From Lachnospiraceae bacterium UBA1755 (GTDB taxonomy: Bacteria; Bacillota; Clostridia; Lachnospirales; Lachnospiraceae), in assembly GCA_002314805.1 (NCBI GenBank), contig DCHJ01000115.1, positions 1-45,545 of the forward strand: 45,545 nt of DNA, given 5' to 3'. Positions 41,500-45,545 of this stretch are shown here, in pieces. The first letter of the stretch is position 1, and each line of letters starts with the position of its first letter. Position numbers and translations under genes: made by a program. The notes beneath the pieces were generated by a model. It was not told the DNA's origin. It worked only from the letters and a program-made list of their open reading frames with translations, and searched no databases.

Positions 41500-44136
41500 A
41501 TGTCGGAAGATCTACAGAAGAATGAGAAGGAAGTGAATAAGGCGGATGAGTTCATCATGACCGGTACGGCTGATAATACTGCAGATTCGTCGGAAAACGG
41601 AGCTGCTGCCGGACAGGATGCTTATAAAACCATTGACGACAGTGAACCGTTTGTAGAACCTGATATTCAGGATCTTTACTTTGAGTATGCCGACCGTATG
41701 GAGGGGATCGAGAATAACAGATACTTCAAGTACCTCTTCGATATGGTAAAGGCAGGCGACAATAAATTCTTCCAGTCCAATCAGATATTGCATAAGGTAG
41801 TGGATGAATCATGGCTTCAGGCTATTGAGGACAGCCTTGAGGCTCTCAACCGTATCGTTAATAAACCCAGAAAGTATATTACCTCTGTTGAAGAGGTAGT
41901 ACCTGTAGGCCTTGCCAAGAGGATCTCGGCAGACAGTGTCAAGCATTTGAGCAAGCATTCGGAATTCATTGTCAGCGAGGCGGGAGAACCGGTACAGCCG
42001 ACCAAGATACTCAATGTTTCTATTGAGGAGACCTATGACCTTTATGAAAACCGTTTCATCTTCCACCTGATCCAGAGGCTGATACGGTTTATTGATAAGC
42101 GTACGGATGTAATTTTCTGGGCCACAGGTGATGAAAAAAGAAACAAGCTTGTGTTTGAGAGCCGGATAGATGACGCGTTTGAACAGATCGAATACAAGGT
42201 TGAGATGACGATCAAGAACCTCAAAAGCTTCGCGGAAAACGACAGCGACAATATGGAGGTATTTGCCCGTATTGACCGTGTAAGACGACTTGTCATGAGT
42301 ATCAAATCCAGCTCCTTCTGTCAGATAATGCAGGGCTGTGCCATAGTCCGCAGTCCGATCCAGAGGACCAATATCATGATCAAGGACCGCGATTACCGTG
42401 TGGCATACAGACTGTGGCAGTTCCTTGAGAATTACGATGATGTCGGGTACAACATTGAGGTTATTGATAATACGATGGCCTTTGATGAGGAGTACGTCAA
42501 CAAGATGTTTACCAACCTTGTCAGTGAATATACGACCTTCAAGAGCATCATGGAGGAGGATGAAAGAGAGCTGTCAGAGGAGCTGCGCAGGACACAGGAG
42601 CTTGCGAGAAGCGAACGTGATATCAGGCCTAAGTTCATTCCGATAGTTCAGGAGGTTGAAGTAGACAGCAGGGATATACCTGAAGTAGAGATCCGCAAGG
42701 TATTTGTTGAGGAAGTGACCGAAGCTCAGATCGCGGCAGAAAGGAAGGCTGAGGAGGCTCTAAAGGCAATGGAAGAAGCCAGGGCCGCTCAGGCTGAGGC
42801 AGAGCACCGTATGATAATGGCGCAGCACGAGACAGAGGAGGCCAATTCGCGTGCAGCGGAGACGGAAAGAAGACTTGAAAAATCAGATGAGAAAATTGCG
42901 GAGCTTGAAAAGAAAATAACCGACACAGAGGAAGCAAGACAGAAGACCATAGAAGAAGCCGATAAGGAAATTGAGCGGATAAAGGAGGTCTCGGCAGGTC
43001 AGATCGAGCAGGTACGCAGGGAGTGCGAAGAGAATCTTGACAGGGAGATAGCGCTGCTTGAAGCCCGGATGTCAGCCGCAGCAGCTGCGGCCGCAGCCGA
43101 TGCACAAAAACGTATCGAGGAAGCAGAGCAGCGTGCAGCAAATGCAGAGCATGATGCAGAAACTACGATCGCTCAGATCAGGAACGATACCGCAGAGACG
43201 ATAGCAAATATCAGGACTGAATCAGAAGCAGCAGTTACAAAGGCACAGGCTGAGGCAGAGGCAGCGGTCAATAAAGCACAGACCGAGGCCGACGAAGCAG
43301 TCACAAGAGCCCGTATGGAGGCCGATGAAGCAGTCGCAAAAGCCCGTACGGAGGCCGATGAAGCAGTCACAAAAGCCCGTACGGAGGCCGATGAAGCAGT
43401 CACAAAAGCCCGTACGGAGGCCGATGAAGCAGTCGCAAAAGCCCGTACGGAGGCCGATGAGGCAGTCACAAAGGCACAGACCGAGGCAGAGGCAGCAGTT
43501 ACAAAAGCCCGCACGGAGGCCGATGAGGCAGTCGCAAAGGCCCAGACCGAAGCAGATGCCGCAATTGCGCGCAACATGGCTGAGACTTCTGCGATCATAG
43601 CAGCCAATAATGAGGCAACAGCTTCGGCAATGGAGACGGCTCAGGCGGAAGCAGACAGGATCAATACAGAAGCCTCGGAAAGACTTGAGATCGCGCAGGC
43701 AGCTCTCAGGGAGGCACGCGATAAGGAAGCCTTTGCAAAGCAGACCAGGATAGATACAGATAAAGAGCTTAAGGCTCAGCGTCAGGAAGTCCGGGCGGCA
43801 AATGCGCAGCGTGAGCAGCTGTCCAGGAAGGCCGACGGTCTTGAAAAGAGAATTGAAGATATCACACGCAGCAGGGAAGCTGATGAAAAGAGCTTCCAGA
43901 AGAGGATCAGAAATATTCAGGCTGATCTTGCAAAGACTAAGTCAGCACTCGATGCGGAGAAGAAGCTTCGCAAAGAGAATGCAAGAGCTCTGCGCAAGGC
44001 AGAAAACGAGCTTGATACTGCTCTGCGCAGAGCAGAGTCCTATAAGACTCAGTACGAAAGGCTTGCGGCAAGAGAAAACGAAGACACTGACGGCGTAGTG
44101 AAAAAGAGCGCTTTTGAAAGATGGTTAAAAAGATAA
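41500..44136 (+). CDS. DUF2357 (McrC-like) protein with a long C-terminal coiled coil
   Basis: 878 aa. Residues 1-55 are an acidic, disordered start. Residues 60-370 match the DUF2357/McrC-partner pattern, with 'PTKILNVSIEETYDLYENRFI' and the following 'HLIQRLIRFIDKR' as key stations. The nuclease motif expected at the end of McrC-like proteins is not visible. From about 370 to 860 the protein is a near-continuous Ala/Glu/Lys/Arg coiled coil. It includes eleven 11-residue units such as 'TEADEAVTKAR', and ends 'KSAFERWLKR'. It probably forms a rod that partners the McrB-like ATPase upstream (inference). The C-terminal 16 bases overlap the next signal peptidase gene. Confidence 0.8.
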   Translation: MSEDLQKNEKEVNKADEFIMTGTADNTADSSENGAAAGQDAYKTIDDSEPFVEPDIQDLYFEYADRMEGIENNRYFKYLFDMVKAGDNKFFQSNQILHKVVDESWLQAIEDSLEALNRIVNKPRKYITSVEEVVPVGLAKRISADSVKHLSKHSEFIVSEAGEPVQPTKILNVSIEETYDLYENRFIFHLIQRLIRFIDKRTDVIFWATGDEKRNKLVFESRIDDAFEQIEYKVEMTIKNLKSFAENDSDNMEVFARIDRVRRLVMSIKSSSFCQIMQGCAIVRSPIQRTNIMIKDRDYRVAYRLWQFLENYDDVGYNIEVIDNTMAFDEEYVNKMFTNLVSEYTTFKSIMEEDERELSEELRRTQELARSERDIRPKFIPIVQEVEVDSRDIPEVEIRKVFVEEVTEAQIAAERKAEEALKAMEEARAAQAEAEHRMIMAQHETEEANSRAAETERRLEKSDEKIAELEKKITDTEEARQKTIEEADKEIERIKEVSAGQIEQVRRECEENLDREIALLEARMSAAAAAAAADAQKRIEEAEQRAANAEHDAETTIAQIRNDTAETIANIRTESEAAVTKAQAEAEAAVNKAQTEADEAVTRARMEADEAVAKARTEADEAVTKARTEADEAVTKARTEADEAVAKARTEADEAVTKAQTEAEAAVTKARTEADEAVAKAQTEADAAIARNMAETSAIIAANNEATASAMETAQAEADRINTEASERLEIAQAALREARDKEAFAKQTRIDTDKELKAQRQEVRAANAQREQLSRKADGLEKRIEDITRSREADEKSFQKRIRNIQADLAKTKSALDAEKKLRKENARALRKAENELDTALRRAESYKTQYERLAARENEDTDGVVKKSAFERWLKR
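43219..43581 (+). repeat. 33-bp in-frame tandem repeat (11 units)
   Basis: Unit starts fall every 33 bases: 43219, 43252, 43285, 43318, 43351, 43384, 43417, 43450, 43483, 43516, 43549. The units from 43318 to 43482 are nearly identical (GAGGCCGATGAAGCAGTC core). The outer ones are diverged. Each encodes an 11-residue (hendecad) coiled-coil repeat, so rod length could change in exact steps by slippage. Confidence 0.92.
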
Positions 44137-44873
44137 TTACCGGAATTATTGATGCTGTATCCGTGGTACTGATCGTTTTTGCGATAGGGATACTCCTTAC
44201 AGTCATTATGACCAGGAAGGGGGAGGCCCCCGATTTCCTTGGCTATTCTTCTTTCAGAGTACTGACCGGCAGTATGGAGCCCGCAATACCGCCGGATGCG
44301 ATGGTCGTGACCCGCAGGGCAGACCCCGGTGAAATATCGGAGGGCGACATAATATCCTATTATTCCCCCGATCCGGAGCTTGGCGGCAGCGTGGTCACTC
44401 ACAGGGTCACAGGAGTTGAAAGCGATGGAGGATCTGTATGGTACAGGACAAAGGGTGATGCCAATGCCGTGGAAGATGAATATCCTGTCAGCCATGAAGC
44501 TGTCATCGGAAAGCTGGTATTTACCTCGGCAGTCTTTGGAAAAGCAGTAAGACTGGCAGCTAATCCACTGGTCTTTGTATTGCTGATACTGGTTCCGCTG
44601 ATGACGATACTGGTGGTTAATCTGGTACAGGCAGTCCGTTCAGCACGGGAAATTGCAAGTGAAGAGGGGGCAGCTGACGGGTGCGCCGGAAATACCGCGG
44701 ATCAGTCGGAGGAGGAAAGGCTCCGGGCGGAAATTGACCGCATAGAGGCAGAGATCAGAGAAAAAGAGCTGAAACCTGAAAATCAGGACAGCAAATATCA
44801 GGACGGCAAATATCAGGACAGTAAAGATAAGGACAGTAGAGATAAGGGCGATAATTCTACTTTCAATCCGTGA
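44121..44873 (+). CDS. SipW-type signal peptidase I (second)
   Basis: 250 aa. Membrane helix 8-30, catalytic Ser51 in 'LTGSMEPAIPP', 'GDIISYYSPD' (75-84), His94 in 'VTHRVTG' and Asp113 in 'TKGDANAVED' give a complete S26B (Ser-His) active site. A second helix (148-169) is followed by a charged Glu/Arg helix and a hydrophilic tail of 'KYQD(S/G)' repeats. It differs enough from the 38767 enzyme to be an old duplicate, so the two may serve different substrates (for instance short subunits versus giant proteins, inference). The gene begins inside the end of the DUF2357 gene, which ties its translation to it, and ends the operon. Confidence 0.92.
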   Translation: MVKKIITGIIDAVSVVLIVFAIGILLTVIMTRKGEAPDFLGYSSFRVLTGSMEPAIPPDAMVVTRRADPGEISEGDIISYYSPDPELGGSVVTHRVTGVESDGGSVWYRTKGDANAVEDEYPVSHEAVIGKLVFTSAVFGKAVRLAANPLVFVLLILVPLMTILVVNLVQAVRSAREIASEEGAADGCAGNTADQSEEERLRAEIDRIEAEIREKELKPENQDSKYQDGKYQDSKDKDSRDKGDNSTFNP

Positions 44874-44879
44874 GCAGCA

Positions 44880-44908
44880 TTGTTATCGCCGGTCCTTTAT
44901 GTTATAAT
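44880..44908 (+). promoter_or_regulatory. Strong promoter for the sugar-binding lipoprotein
   Basis: TTGTTA (44880-44885), a 17-bp spacer and a perfect TATAAT (44903-44908) start a leader of about 60 nt. It begins seven bases after the peptidase stop, so this gene is transcribed independently of the surface operon. Confidence 0.8.
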
Positions 44909-44977
44909 ACCTATTTGGTAGTTCCTCTTTCGAAATATCTGAAGGAGAAATTATAAAATCTTAATGGAGGAAAAAAC

Positions 44978-45545
44978 ATGAAAAAGATTTTAGCAGTGGT
45001 ATTGGCAGCAGCTATGGTCTTCTCACTTGCAGCCTGCGGCGCTCCTGCAGCAACAGAGGAGAAGAAGGAAGCAGCAGCTCCTGCAGCAGCAGAGGAGAAG
45101 AAGGAAGAAGCAGCTCCCGCAGCAGCAGAGGAGAAGGCTGAGGAAGCAGCTCCTGCAGCAGCAGGCGACAAGGTTCCGACTATCGCTTACGTTCCGAAGG
45201 TTATGGGACAGGCTTGGTGGGATTATGTACAGAAGGGTGTTGAGCAGTGGGCAGCAGATAACGGCATCGACGTTATCTACAAGGGACCGACAGAGGTTGA
45301 CCCGGCAGCACAGGTACAGATCATGACAGACCTTGTAAATCAGGGTATCGATATCCTTTGCTTCTCACCTAACGATCCTAACGCTTGTGAAGCTATCTGC
45401 AAGGAAGCTATGGACAAGGGCATCATCGTTATCTGTACAGAGGCATCAGGTATGCAGAACATCGACTGGGACGTTGAAGCATTCGATGAGGCTGGTATGG
45501 GCGGTTTCCTTATGAGAAACCTTGCTGAGATGATGGGCGAAGAAG
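44978..45545 (+). CDS. Lipoprotein sugar-binding protein of an ABC transporter (partial, RhaS/LsrB-like)
   Basis: The gene runs off the right edge (189 residues seen). Residues 1-20 are a lipoprotein signal with lipobox 'SLAAC' and Cys20 as lipidation site. Residues 21-63 are an Ala/Glu/Lys/Pro linker made of three repeated 'APAAAEEK' units. From residue 66 a type I periplasmic-binding domain begins: 'IAYVPKVMGQAWWDYVQKG', 'QGIDILCFSPNDPNA', 'GIIVICTEAS'. This matches the branch that includes rhamnose (RhaS) and AI-2 (LsrB) binding proteins. Codon use is narrow (GCA, GTT, CTT, AAG), as in highly expressed genes. GGAGG (44966-44970) precedes ATG. Permease and ATPase genes would be expected just outside the window. 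Confidence 0.85.
   Translation, partial: MKKILAVVLAAAMVFSLAACGAPAATEEKKEAAAPAAAEEKKEEAAPAAAEEKAEEAAPAAAGDKVPTIAYVPKVMGQAWWDYVQKGVEQWAADNGIDVIYKGPTEVDPAAQVQIMTDLVNQGIDILCFSPNDPNACEAICKEAMDKGIIVICTEASGMQNIDWDVEAFDEAGMGGFLMRNLAEMMGEE

Noticed and set aside
43285..43581. Regular 33-bp repeats that resemble a CRISPR array
   Set aside because: Units are contiguous with no spacers, lie in frame inside a long gene, and encode a coiled coil.
43173..43607. 144-codon open frame on the minus strand with Ala/Ser/Val repeats
   Set aside because: It is the antisense shadow of the 33-bp coiled-coil repeats; lack of stops follows from the repeat unit, and no ribosome site is present.

Overview
The window looks like chromosomal DNA of a Gram-positive anaerobe in the Clostridia, most likely Lachnospiraceae (inference). 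The grounds are mid-range base composition, Shine-Dalgarno-led genes, both classes of clostridial c-di-GMP riboswitch, secreted proteins with cell-wall-binding (CW/choline-binding-like) repeats, a UPF0237/UPF0210 pair and a lipoprotein sugar-binding protein. Every gene recognised is on the + strand. I saw no tRNA, rRNA, transposase or CRISPR array.

Left part (1-9270), mixed housekeeping and signalling: the tail of a probable short-chain dehydrogenase; a membrane protein fusing a class III nucleotide cyclase to a metallo-beta-lactamase-fold domain; an O-antigen-ligase/polymerase-like membrane protein; an AEC transporter; an ACT protein (UPF0237) plus UPF0210 plus uroporphyrinogen-decarboxylase-like operon; and an L-rhamnose mutarotase. 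Several spacers hold degenerate CCGG-rich repeats.

Centre (9480-22442): two transcription units, each opened by a c-di-GMP-II riboswitch with an overlapping terminator. The first drives a 2387-aa secreted YDG-repeat adhesin with cell-wall-binding repeats. The second drives a 654-aa secreted cell-wall-binding protein, then an HD-GYP c-di-GMP phosphodiesterase, a PilZ c-di-GMP receptor and a membrane protein with a TasA-like C-terminus.

Right part (22640-44873): two further units, each opened by a c-di-GMP-I riboswitch. The first encodes a short SipW/TasA-type secreted subunit, an intrinsic terminator, and a 2030-aa secreted protein. The second encodes an 845-aa secreted protein, seven more short membrane-anchored subunits with the same N-terminal 'AWF' export signature, a SipW-type signal peptidase, a membrane-anchored McrB-like AAA+ ATPase, a DUF2357 (McrC-like) protein fused to a long coiled coil, and a second SipW-type signal peptidase. 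A separate strong promoter then starts a lipoprotein sugar-binding protein that runs off the window.

My reading is that 9.5-44.9 kb is one c-di-GMP-controlled cell-surface programme: four riboswitches of two unrelated folds, its own phosphodiesterase and PilZ receptor, large adhesins, and an apparently undescribed multi-subunit extracellular fibre or matrix system with two dedicated signal peptidases and an McrBC-derived ATPase pair. Family assignments and RNA motifs are read from the sequence; the assembly model is inference.
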